Shown piece by piece: positions 53,030-60,945 of a stretch of DNA of 60,945 nt. The position numbers and the translations under genes are program-made. The stretch's first letter is position 1. The number at the start of each line of letters is the position of its first letter. The notes below the pieces were generated by a model. The model was not told the origin of the DNA. It ran no database searches and was given only the letters and a program-made list of their open reading frames with translations. Origin of the DNA: a virus; the IMG/VR virus record IMGVR_UViG_3300025122_000014, positions 1-60,945 of that record, one strand, 5' to 3'.

Positions 53030-55519
53030 ATGAGTTACCTAATAAAAAGCACTTCAGGGTTGATAGCCGTTCGATTAACCGATGCGGGCAGAAAGAGATT
53101 GTCACAAGGACAGCTTAATTTTTCATTATTCCAATTAGGGGATAGTGAAATGTGTTATGACTGTTACACTAACAGTTTACCCCAATCCTCAGGAATCAAT
53201 ATACTAAGACCAGAATATAACGCACAGAATATTTCTAATTCTGCGAATGAACGAAATAAAGCACATGTAAAATATCCAGTACCTATTACGGCCCAACAAA
53301 GTGGGTCAACCTATGGGTTACTTACACCCGCACATGCCGAAACAACGGTATATAATAGAGCAAAAACTAGAGGATTTTTTAGTTCTACTACAACTACAGA
53401 AGGTAGTGAATACAGTGCATTTACTAATTCTACTTATGCTCATTCTTCTGATTGGTGTTTTCCAGTTTCCGCGATGACAGGTGGTACATATATTACCCTA
53501 CTAAGTGGGGTAACTAACTGTAATGACTCTAGTACCTATTATCCACAACCTGGTGATTTCTTATTAGTACAATATGATGGTCTATTTTCTGCTAATACCC
53601 CATGTTGGGACAGTATGTTACCATTCGATATAACCCAGGCAAATCCTTATCTATGGTATCAATTTATGTCAGGAGCAACCTCAGCTAATACCGCTAGTCA
53701 GTTTGCTAGTGGTGGTAATTTAACAGGGACTCAAATTTATCTTCCAGTTGGTGATTACCTACCAAATTGGGCATCAACTGCTGGCGGTTCAGGTGTGCAT
53801 CCATACTCAGCGAGTGTAAATTCTATTTTTTGTGTTAATACATTAATAATACCTTCTGGACCAATGAGTAATTATTATGGTGCTACTACACCAGTACCAT
53901 ACTGGTCTCCAGGTTCATTAACATTTGAAAATAATTGTGACATTTCTGTTGCGGATGTTTCCATGTGGAATATGAATATAAACTGGACGGAAACAGTGGC
54001 CGGTGCAGATACTAGTACATATGGTAGTGTAGATACCTATGGTTCAAGTGGTTATTGTGGAACCAAAGAATATCTAGGGTATAATAGTAACTCTGGACAA
54101 TTTGATACCACACAACAACCAGATGATTATTATCCATCAATTATTTCCGGTACATATATTAGAGATTCTTTCAGTAAAGTGAGAGCAGTTCTACCAGAAG
54201 ACCAAAAATGTATAGCAATATTACATTATACCAACCAAACTATATCTAATTTCTATGGTGAGAAATTTGCTATGGAAGTAGCAGGGACTCAGTTAAATGG
54301 ATATGGTGAAGCTAAGAATTTTAAGATTTGTATACCTTGGTTAATGTGGCATAAGAAAATAACCGCTAGTGCGGCTATAAATGCTTCTGTCCCATACGAC
54401 CCTAGCACAGGATTGGGTGACCAATGTGAGATAGGACAATGTTTTTGGGTTGACCCACCAGGATTCAATGTGTTTAATGAAGTAGGGGTACAATATATAC
54501 AATCTAACCCTAATCCGGACATGAATGACCCAGGATTAAGATATTATCACTTATGGGATAATAATCCAGTACAGAATTTAACAGGTGAGAACTCAAAACC
54601 AAACAGAGTAGGTAAAGTTTGGCCAGACTTTAAAATAATTACTTTTGATGATGAGGAAATATGTGCAGCTTTAGATATGAAATCTAGAAGAAATTGGACA
54701 CTCCCAATGCCAAAAGTAGAGTTAATAGAACCAGGAATCAATTGTGTTGGAGGAACCTTAGGTGGTGTAATAACAGACCCACCAATGATAGCAGCACAAA
54801 AACAATTATATGTTACATATCAATTACAAAACTTATCTGGTATGACTACAGGATTACATTGTAATTACTATAACATTATGAGAGGTTTAGATACAACTAT
54901 GGGTAACAGAGACATTTCAGTACAATTTGGTGCAGAATTTCCATATTTAAGACCAATTACAATGACCGCTTGTACCACATCTATGTCAGGTACAGGATGG
55001 CAGGCTCATACTTTAAAGATACTATATCAGATAACAGCCTTAGGAGATAGACCATCACCAGACCAATGGTTGGATGTTGATGTTACAAATCAGATAGGTG
55101 GTACACACACTATCGGTCTTCCTATTGAAGCTAAAAATTTAGTTACAGGTACAGGTAGCTACATACTAGGGGAATGGAATACTAGTGCGGCTACATACTA
55201 TAATTTACATGATTATATAAACATTCCATTAAACAATAGCCAAGAACCAAATCTACTACAGTTTGGTGACGGATACTTTTTCTTCGGCAACTTAAATTCT
55301 GATATAATGGCTACGATATATGAAATGAGATATCATGTTACATTAAATTCTAGTCAATTTGTTACATCTTTAAACCCAACGTGGAGCTCAACAAATAAAG
55401 TTAGAGTTACCGAAATAGGGTTATTTGATAATAACAAAGATTTATTAGCCATAGGAAAACTTAAAAGTCCACAAACAAGAATCGGTTCACAGCAATATGT
55501 TATCAAAGTTGACTTTTAA
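53030..55519 (+). CDS. Tail adhesin 1 of a three-paralogue cluster
   Basis: This 829-aa protein has an N-terminal module (about 1-50) reading LIAVRLTDAGRKRLSQGQLN and then FSLFQLGDSEMCYDCYT. It shares the pattern LTxxG[RK]...F.LGDsxxxY with the next two genes. The rest is Ser/Thr/Tyr/Gly-rich and beta-like with scattered cysteines, followed by a C-terminal domain containing YQLQNLSGMTTGLHCNYYNI and IYEMRYHVTLNSSQ, ending in KVRVTEIGLFDNNKDLLAIG. That end resembles phage fibre proteins in which a 'E.GLFD.....A.G' motif precedes the terminus. A receptor-binding or structural tail role is inferred. It ends 3 nt before the next gene. Confidence 0.77.
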   Translation: MSYLIKSTSGLIAVRLTDAGRKRLSQGQLNFSLFQLGDSEMCYDCYTNSLPQSSGINILRPEYNAQNISNSANERNKAHVKYPVPITAQQSGSTYGLLTPAHAETTVYNRAKTRGFFSSTTTTEGSEYSAFTNSTYAHSSDWCFPVSAMTGGTYITLLSGVTNCNDSSTYYPQPGDFLLVQYDGLFSANTPCWDSMLPFDITQANPYLWYQFMSGATSANTASQFASGGNLTGTQIYLPVGDYLPNWASTAGGSGVHPYSASVNSIFCVNTLIIPSGPMSNYYGATTPVPYWSPGSLTFENNCDISVADVSMWNMNINWTETVAGADTSTYGSVDTYGSSGYCGTKEYLGYNSNSGQFDTTQQPDDYYPSIISGTYIRDSFSKVRAVLPEDQKCIAILHYTNQTISNFYGEKFAMEVAGTQLNGYGEAKNFKICIPWLMWHKKITASAAINASVPYDPSTGLGDQCEIGQCFWVDPPGFNVFNEVGVQYIQSNPNPDMNDPGLRYYHLWDNNPVQNLTGENSKPNRVGKVWPDFKIITFDDEEICAALDMKSRRNWTLPMPKVELIEPGINCVGGTLGGVITDPPMIAAQKQLYVTYQLQNLSGMTTGLHCNYYNIMRGLDTTMGNRDISVQFGAEFPYLRPITMTACTTSMSGTGWQAHTLKILYQITALGDRPSPDQWLDVDVTNQIGGTHTIGLPIEAKNLVTGTGSYILGEWNTSAATYYNLHDYINIPLNNSQEPNLLQFGDGYFFFGNLNSDIMATIYEMRYHVTLNSSQFVTSLNPTWSSTNKVRVTEIGLFDNNKDLLAIGKLKSPQTRIGSQQYVIKVDF

Positions 55520-55522
55520 ATT

Positions 55523-57868
55523 ATGGGGTTTCTTGAATTTCAAGGTGAGTATCAGTTAGAGCTTTTTTTAACCGACAGAGGTAAACAAAAGATGATGGAA
55601 ATGAACGGCAAGGGGTTAGCAGACCTACTTGGCGGTTCAATCCAATCCCCTTCTGGTATACCTAATGGTGATGGGCATTTTTATTTATCTGATAATGATT
55701 TTGATTACGAAACTACACTATACGAACCATGTGAACCTGTAGTGTCACCTTGGATACAAGGAAATCAAGGTTATACGGGGTTAACTGGACCACTAGCTGA
55801 CGCACAATCTACACCATCAAATAGAATGCCTTGTTTCTTTCAAATGCCAGATGTGAGAGGCCAAAGATATTTCACAACTAACCATTGTACGTGGTATACG
55901 GGTGAGACTGCATTGACAGGAATGAGTCTTACTACTAATGTGTATGTTTTTTATGACCAAGTTACGTCATACACGGACTACTACGATATATACAACACAC
56001 CAAAGACTTCACCTCCACACTTAGCTGCACAAGCACACTTTTATTCAGCAGCTACCGCTTGGTTTACAACTTACCAAGCAGCAAATCCTGCCTATCGAGG
56101 GAAGATATATCACTTTGTGATGGACGACGCAAAAGAAGATAATACAATACCTGACACTTATGGAGGACATGGTAGATATTTGAGATGGGCTGCCTTCCCA
56201 GCGTATGGAATATTAGCTGGTGTTAAAAATAGTCCACCACCAGGTAGAGTAGACGCAGCCGGTACGAACTTAGCCTTGGCCGGGTTTTGGCCACCAGGTT
56301 CTAATTGGGTCTCAGGGGACGGAACAGGTATATTAGAAACAACAACACCAGATAATGATATATTTTGTATATTCTTTATGGGTAGTTCAGAAAGTTATGC
56401 GTCAGATGGTTACGGTATTCCGGCACTTGGTGCTCCGTTGGGAGTTGCAACGGATTGGACCGGTTTAGACATGCAAGCAGGATTAGGAAATAATTACCAA
56501 CAAGACTGGGAATATTTTGCAGGAAAGTCAGCAAATAATTGGACAGCTCAACAAACTGAATGGGCACAAGGCAATACATCTTTATATGTTGAAGGTGAAG
56601 GGGCTTTAGATTTTTATAGAAATACACCAACATACTCGCCAAACTCAGCACGAGGAGGATTTATAGGTTTAATATTCCCTATTGCTACTACTGGAGGAAC
56701 AGGGTGTGGCCAATACTCTAGTTTTAATTTACATGTTTATGGAGCACTAGAAGCAGGAAATAGTTCTGGTAATGGAACAGTAACAGCACCAAATACAGAT
56801 AATCCAAATCTATGTGTAGATTATGGTGCTTTAACTATTAGTAATCCGTATTATAGTAATGATTTAGAGGGCCCAGGAAACCTCCCAGGACTTAAAAATT
56901 TAGGGTTTGTAGCAGATTTAACACAATCTTTTTCTACTAATGGTACAGCTTGTAGTCCATCATTTTCAGCACTGACAGGGTCCAATTATACTTTTGGTTT
57001 TGGCGCCTCAACAGTACCACAATTCCTTCCAACTAATCCGTTATCTGCTAATACCCCATTTATAGTAGATACGTTTACTGGGACAAGTAATTTTAATTTC
57101 TTGAATCAAGCTCTTACAGGCTCTACTACCGGTAGAACAACTATGTTCATATCTACCGCTTGTACAATATGTTATTGCTTACCAGCAGTATTTAGACAAA
57201 GTACTTGTCCACCAGTAACTACAGTATCCACCACTATAGGACCACCATGCCCTAATCCACCATGTGACCCAGACCCAGAGATTGTTAGGTTATGTGATGG
57301 TAGTACTTATAGTACCGGAGGACAAATGGCAGCGGGGCCTATACAAGGACCAGTACAACCAGCCGCACCTATGTTACCTCTTGACCCTTTACAGTTACCA
57401 GGATGGGTGTTAGGTTATGAAGATTGTATGGAGTTAGAGATAGTAATGCAAATGATGCCAGTAGCTTATTTATCTCGTAACGTGGGAGCTGAAAGAATAG
57501 ATTATGATATAGAATTAAATGCTATAATCCCTAAGAAAAATCCTAAAGATAGTTTGTCTTATTATTGGTTGATGGAAGAATCACTAGTATATGATTATGA
57601 AATGAAACAATATATAACTAGACCATGTAAGGATTTAAGTATAGGTTATATTATGGCGAATGGAGGTAAAACATTAGATAAAAGATTTTATTTAAATGAC
57701 CTAAGAAAAAAGATAGATGACGAACATTATTGGCAAAGGGATGTGGAAGAATTTTGTTTATATTGTGTTGTCAACTATAATAATCAACAACTTTTAACCA
57801 AAAAAATGAGAATAAGAGTAAGTGGAGATGATGAATATGGATGGAAGTTCAATATAAAAGGAAGTTAA
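55523..57868 (+). CDS. Tail adhesin 2 of a three-paralogue cluster
   Basis: This 781-aa protein opens MGFLEFQGEYQLELFLTDRG and continues with KQKMMEMNGKG; after a ~20-residue insert comes HFYLSDNDFDYETTLYEP. This is the same N-terminal module as its neighbours. The large middle is Gly/Thr/Ser/Asn/Pro-rich, like a surface adhesin. A Pro/Cys-rich linker near residues 565-595 (CPPVTTVSTTIGPPCPNPPC) precedes a C-terminal domain of different character (LEIVMQMMPVAYLSRNVGAE, YWLMEESLVYDYEMK, FNIKGS) that looks compact and charged. No enzyme motif is visible. Confidence 0.76.
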   Translation: MGFLEFQGEYQLELFLTDRGKQKMMEMNGKGLADLLGGSIQSPSGIPNGDGHFYLSDNDFDYETTLYEPCEPVVSPWIQGNQGYTGLTGPLADAQSTPSNRMPCFFQMPDVRGQRYFTTNHCTWYTGETALTGMSLTTNVYVFYDQVTSYTDYYDIYNTPKTSPPHLAAQAHFYSAATAWFTTYQAANPAYRGKIYHFVMDDAKEDNTIPDTYGGHGRYLRWAAFPAYGILAGVKNSPPPGRVDAAGTNLALAGFWPPGSNWVSGDGTGILETTTPDNDIFCIFFMGSSESYASDGYGIPALGAPLGVATDWTGLDMQAGLGNNYQQDWEYFAGKSANNWTAQQTEWAQGNTSLYVEGEGALDFYRNTPTYSPNSARGGFIGLIFPIATTGGTGCGQYSSFNLHVYGALEAGNSSGNGTVTAPNTDNPNLCVDYGALTISNPYYSNDLEGPGNLPGLKNLGFVADLTQSFSTNGTACSPSFSALTGSNYTFGFGASTVPQFLPTNPLSANTPFIVDTFTGTSNFNFLNQALTGSTTGRTTMFISTACTICYCLPAVFRQSTCPPVTTVSTTIGPPCPNPPCDPDPEIVRLCDGSTYSTGGQMAAGPIQGPVQPAAPMLPLDPLQLPGWVLGYEDCMELEIVMQMMPVAYLSRNVGAERIDYDIELNAIIPKKNPKDSLSYYWLMEESLVYDYEMKQYITRPCKDLSIGYIMANGGKTLDKRFYLNDLRKKIDDEHYWQRDVEEFCLYCVVNYNNQQLLTKKMRIRVSGDDEYGWKFNIKGS

Positions 57869-57908
57869 TGTCAATTTAGTGAAATATAATTGGCTAACAA
57901 AATAATTA

Positions 57909-57916
57909 TATAAATA
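57909..57916 (+). promoter_or_regulatory. TATAAATA, T4-late-promoter-like site
   Basis: TATAAATA (the T4 late promoter core) lies 11 nt before the ATG at 57928 in a 59-nt gap. It is the reverse complement of the TATTTATA seen at other lead genes, so it is either a variant or a chance AT-rich match. Confidence 0.3.
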
Positions 57917-57927
57917 AGAAAACGAAT

Positions 57928-59601
57928 ATGGGTTTTATTACAAGTGCAACAACAGTTTATTTAGACTTACATACTACAGAGTATGGTAGGGAATTTTTAT
58001 TGCAAGGAGGTCTAGGTGACAAAATAACAAAGTTCACATTAGGTGATTCAGATACAGATTATAAAAACACTACAAACCCGTTACCTACAGGATATGTTCC
58101 TGATGTAACAGGAGCACATAACGATTGTATATTTGGTGTTAATAATGGTTTTGAGATAAAATATAAATTAGAATATATTACTGGAATGAGCTCAGCTTTA
58201 GACCAAGCTGCAACACAAAGTCATATGATGTTTATGTTCTTAGATAACCAAGGAAGTAAGACGTACAGTAAGGGGGCTAATGTAGAGGTTTATATGCATG
58301 ATTTAATGGTATTGTATAAAGCATTCTCTCATGCACAGGCAAAATATCAGACCTGGAGTGGATTCTCAGCTAAAACTTATGAAGACTGGTTTACAACAAC
58401 TACTGATAGTGAAGGGTTTAGTATAGGTAGAGATATGGCGAGTCTATATTATAAATTAGCTGATATGGGTAGAGATTTCTACTTAGACATTTATGACGGT
58501 ATTGTTTTACAAAGAGGTGGTATGTTTGAACACACCAACATTAAACTTGTACCAGAAACACCTAAAGATTTAGCTATATTTAAAAAATTAACAGGAGCGG
58601 CAGTAATAGAACAAACCGGTCAAGCAGGGAGAGCTGATTTTTATAAAGGTGCAAGAATCGGTTTACAAACTAAGACCACCATTCGTTCACCATATTCTTT
58701 AACAACTTCATCTGCTTATGATGAAAATGGTAGAGTTTTTGCGGGAGCAGGCCCTTTTGGTATAGCATTTGGTTTACAGGAATATGGATATATTGTAGGT
58801 GATGGATTAAACCCACAAGACACAAGTTATACAAACTATGGATTCTCTAATGAAAAAGGAGGGTTCTACCAAGGTATATATGTAGAAAACGATACGAATG
58901 CTAGAAATTTAGGAGAATTTAATAATGTAGTTCCTGCAGCAAGAATAGCTACTGATAATAAATTTGGATATTATTATCCTCTAAATCCTGTTAAACAATT
59001 AAATGTTAGTGTGAAAAAGAATGTGTTTAGAGCAACTCCACAATCACATTTCGATGGAACCACCCTAACCCAATCGTCTTCTGCATTAGAAACTTTCTTA
59101 TCCTTTGCTGCTGGAACAGCGGAGTATAGAATAGGGACACCTAGTGCGGGATACGATAAAACTTTATCTGTGAACTGGGTAGATAGTTCTACAGAACCTT
59201 ATACAATGTTAACACGACATTATGACTATATGGATTCGTTCTTTACCGCTTTAAATAGTGATTCAGATGTAAGTAATTCTATAACTTTAAGTGGTGGAAA
59301 TAACAACTATAACATAAACTTTAAAATGAATTTATTAGCATACTCTACAGACTTTCCAGATGTCACACCAGCAAGAATAAGTGTGACGTTCATTTTTGAT
59401 AAAAATGCTATGAAAGAAAGTGTCGCTTGGGATTACTCCACAAATACCAAAGCAGCACGATGGAGATTATTCGGTAACACCAACGTTAGATTCTATGGTG
59501 AAAACTATAAGGATTTATCTGGTGGCAATTATGCTGTGAGTCCATTAAATAACACAAATGATGCAGGTGGTAGCATCTTTAGAAAAGTTACATTATCATG
59601 A
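57928..59601 (+). CDS. Tail adhesin/fibre protein 3 of a three-paralogue cluster
   Basis: This 557-aa protein opens MGFITSATTVYLDLHTTEYG, then REFLLQGGLGDKITKFTLGD and SDTDYKNTTNPLP. It is the most complete copy of the shared N-terminal module. The body contains a helical part (about 125-190, MHDLMVLYKAFSHAQAKYQT; MASLYYKLADMGRDFYLDIY) and a mixed C-terminus (ARISVTFIFDKNAMKESVAW; WRLFGNTNVRFYGENY). It differs from the other two paralogues in having few cysteines and less low complexity, so it could be a structural adaptor. The stop overlaps the next ATG as ATGA. Confidence 0.76.
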   Translation: MGFITSATTVYLDLHTTEYGREFLLQGGLGDKITKFTLGDSDTDYKNTTNPLPTGYVPDVTGAHNDCIFGVNNGFEIKYKLEYITGMSSALDQAATQSHMMFMFLDNQGSKTYSKGANVEVYMHDLMVLYKAFSHAQAKYQTWSGFSAKTYEDWFTTTTDSEGFSIGRDMASLYYKLADMGRDFYLDIYDGIVLQRGGMFEHTNIKLVPETPKDLAIFKKLTGAAVIEQTGQAGRADFYKGARIGLQTKTTIRSPYSLTTSSAYDENGRVFAGAGPFGIAFGLQEYGYIVGDGLNPQDTSYTNYGFSNEKGGFYQGIYVENDTNARNLGEFNNVVPAARIATDNKFGYYYPLNPVKQLNVSVKKNVFRATPQSHFDGTTLTQSSSALETFLSFAAGTAEYRIGTPSAGYDKTLSVNWVDSSTEPYTMLTRHYDYMDSFFTALNSDSDVSNSITLSGGNNNYNINFKMNLLAYSTDFPDVTPARISVTFIFDKNAMKESVAWDYSTNTKAARWRLFGNTNVRFYGENYKDLSGGNYAVSPLNNTNDAGGSIFRKVTLS

Positions 59602-60077
59602 CACAAGACGTAATTAGAACACTTATAACAGAATTTCCAGATAATCACGGGTCTAAGATATCCAAGATACCTTATTTTGGGGTAAGTCCAATTCCAGATA
59701 CGGAAAAACAGAGACACAGAACTGCGGTATACGATAAAACCCCAGGGGAAGTCATATCAACATATGAACCAGCTAAATATATTTCGGTTGATACTACAAT
59801 TGGTAGAACTGATGTAAAAGGTAAGACTTGGGCTTCATGTTCTAATGCAATTTCGTATAATAATACTAATAAGGCTTTGAACGACCCAAGATACTACTAC
59901 AGGTTTTTCTATCCTTCTAGAGACACGTTAGGGGTGTCAAATAACGGAAATATAGTAGTAGTATCTCTTACTCCTATGAGGTCAACACCACCGACAGCTC
60001 AACAGGCAATCACCCCTACTTCAGCAGGAGGAGGAACGACGAGTTCAGGAGGTATGAGTACGGGAGGAGGCTATTAA
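59598..60077 (+). CDS. Small structural protein with Gly/Ser/Thr-rich tail
   Basis: This 159-aa protein is translationally coupled to the preceding gene (ATGA overlap). The first ~125 residues are basic and mixed (RTLITEFPDNHGSKISKIPY; DKTPGEVISTYEPAKYISVD; YYYRFFYPSRDTLGVSNNGN). The last ~30 are low-complexity Thr/Ala/Pro then Gly/Ser (AGGGTTSSGGMSTGGGY). I do not recognise the family. The flexible Gly-rich end suggests a linker or assembly peptide in the fibre complex. Confidence 0.72.
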   Translation: MTQDVIRTLITEFPDNHGSKISKIPYFGVSPIPDTEKQRHRTAVYDKTPGEVISTYEPAKYISVDTTIGRTDVKGKTWASCSNAISYNNTNKALNDPRYYYRFFYPSRDTLGVSNNGNIVVVSLTPMRSTPPTAQQAITPTSAGGGTTSSGGMSTGGGY

Positions 60078-60102
60078 TTAAAAAGATTAAAAATTAAAAA
60101 AA

Positions 60103-60945
60103 ATGAATTACAAAACAATATATGATAAAAATGTTTACTCTGAAATAGTTCCTTATTCCACACCAAATCCTAATTTGGATGGCTATAATGTTATTAATGG
60201 GAGTACATTAAGATTTACGAGGATACAACGTAGTGCAAGTAATTATAGACCATTTTCACATTTATATTCTTCATTTAATCTGCCTCTAGCAAACTTCCAA
60301 CAAACTAACTGGTCTACTGAGTGGGGCAACACATCTTTATCTGGTTTTAATGTAGATGAGGCTATTGTGGTAGAAATACCTAAGAATCAATATGGTGAAC
60401 TAATAGATGGAAGAACAATAAAATTAACTATCCCTACAGACGGTGCAATTACTAGTGTAGATTGTTATACTAGTTATTTTGATGGGTTAAATGTTTCTTC
60501 TGACCCTAGTATATACGCAGAAGTATTTGGACATACATCCGCTGGAGGTGGTGCAACAGTAGGTTCACCATCAACAAACGTATCTTTCTTATTCTCAGAT
60601 TCTATAAAAGCTCCAACTGACCCTATTATTACTTCTTGGGCTGATAGTTGGACAACCGCTTCACAGCCTTTTGGGTATCCAGATGGAGGCCAATTACAAA
60701 ATTTTGATAATTTAACTTCAGGAGATAAAAAGGCATCAGCTAACCCTATTGGCAATAGTACACAATCACAAGATGAACCGGTTGGTATATGTTATTTAGA
60801 TAAAGGATTTTGTGTTATTACACACCCTACATTAAACAGTAGTTTCCAATATTCAGCAGGTACTAATCTTTATGGTAATACTAGTTATACGGGATATTCT
60901 AGTGGTTTTACTCAAATTTACTTTACTTCTGTGGCAGAATGTTCA
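60103..60945 (+). CDS. Putative tail/fibre protein, N-terminal part (truncated by window edge)
   Basis: The frame is open for 281 codons from ATG 60103, which follows an A-rich leader (AAATTAAAAAAA), to the window end without a stop. The product begins MNYKTIYDKNVYSEIVPYST. It has RIQRSASNYRPFSHLYSSF and AIVVEIPKNQYGELIDGRTI, then Gly/Ser-rich beta sequence with VGICYLDKGFCVITHPTLNS. This last segment resembles 'G.cyld.G..vit' phage structural motifs. Composition matches the adhesin cluster upstream. The function and C-terminus lie beyond the window. Confidence 0.75.
   Translation, partial: MNYKTIYDKNVYSEIVPYSTPNPNLDGYNVINGSTLRFTRIQRSASNYRPFSHLYSSFNLPLANFQQTNWSTEWGNTSLSGFNVDEAIVVEIPKNQYGELIDGRTIKLTIPTDGAITSVDCYTSYFDGLNVSSDPSIYAEVFGHTSAGGGATVGSPSTNVSFLFSDSIKAPTDPIITSWADSWTTASQPFGYPDGGQLQNFDNLTSGDKKASANPIGNSTQSQDEPVGICYLDKGFCVITHPTLNSSFQYSAGTNLYGNTSYTGYSSGFTQIYFTSVAECS

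Noticed and set aside
1-60945. Prophage, CRISPR, IS element or tRNA cluster
   Set aside because: No integrase, att-like direct repeats, host flanks, regularly spaced repeats, transposase genes or cloverleaf-like sequences were seen. No gene-free stretch exceeds about 125 nt.

Overview
The window is one contiguous piece of a large contractile-tailed (myovirus) genome of the T4-like superfamily. It starts inside the tail sheath gene and ends inside a putative tail adhesin gene. No bacterial housekeeping gene, integrase, rRNA, tRNA, IS element or CRISPR array was seen. The DNA is strongly A+T rich. Nearly all genes lie on the + strand, tightly packed with short gaps or TAATG/ATGA-type overlaps. 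Several lines point to a Bacteroidota (Flavobacteriia-like) host: start codons follow A-rich leaders rather than Shine-Dalgarno sequences, the reverse-strand cassette has a TTG-N20-TAnnTTT-type promoter, its product looks like a type IX secretion cargo, and SprB-like repeats occur in two proteins.

Layout. (1) 1-8137, tail core: sheath C-terminus, a very acidic protein, a reverse-strand two-gene cassette (small membrane protein and secreted T9SS-type protein), a HAD phosphatase, the gp19-like tube, a T4 gp26-like protein with a small overlapping +1-frame ORF, and the tape measure. (2) 8192-20072, hub: a 1655-aa protein with an OmpA-like domain, a gp53-like wedge protein, and a giant hub protein split by a frameshift near 16.6 kb that ends in a T7-lysozyme-type amidase. 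(3) 20113-21070: two small genes, the second acidic and coiled-coil. (4) 21195-28112, replication and nucleotide metabolism: gp32-like SSB, UvsX/RecA, 5'-3' exonuclease (RNase H type), an unknown gene, DnaB/gp41-like helicase, class II ribonucleotide reductase and a zinc-ribbon protein. (5) 28166-36646, baseplate wedge: gp25, gp6, a 1153-aa protein with internal membrane segments, and two unknown proteins. (6) 36646-60945, tail tip and adhesins: a Cys-rich protein with an Fe-S/zinc-like Cys4 motif and GCTDP repeats, a 2726-aa gpI-like fusion, an SprB-repeat protein, and three tandem proteins sharing one N-terminal module.

The genes form a coherent programme. A recombination-dependent replication cassette supplies genomes and dNTPs. 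It is flanked by modules that build the tube, hub, wedge and an unusually large host-recognition apparatus. A repeated TATTTAT box 13-31 nt before the lead gene of ten transcription units is a candidate phage late promoter.

The most unusual items are the phage-encoded T9SS-type secreted protein with a co-oriented membrane protein, the two frameshift situations (5.8 kb and 16.6 kb), the bacterial SSB-like tail on the gp32-like protein, the membrane segments in a baseplate protein, and the reuse of Bacteroidota adhesin modules in the virion. All assignments come from reading the sequence and from family knowledge; no database search was run.
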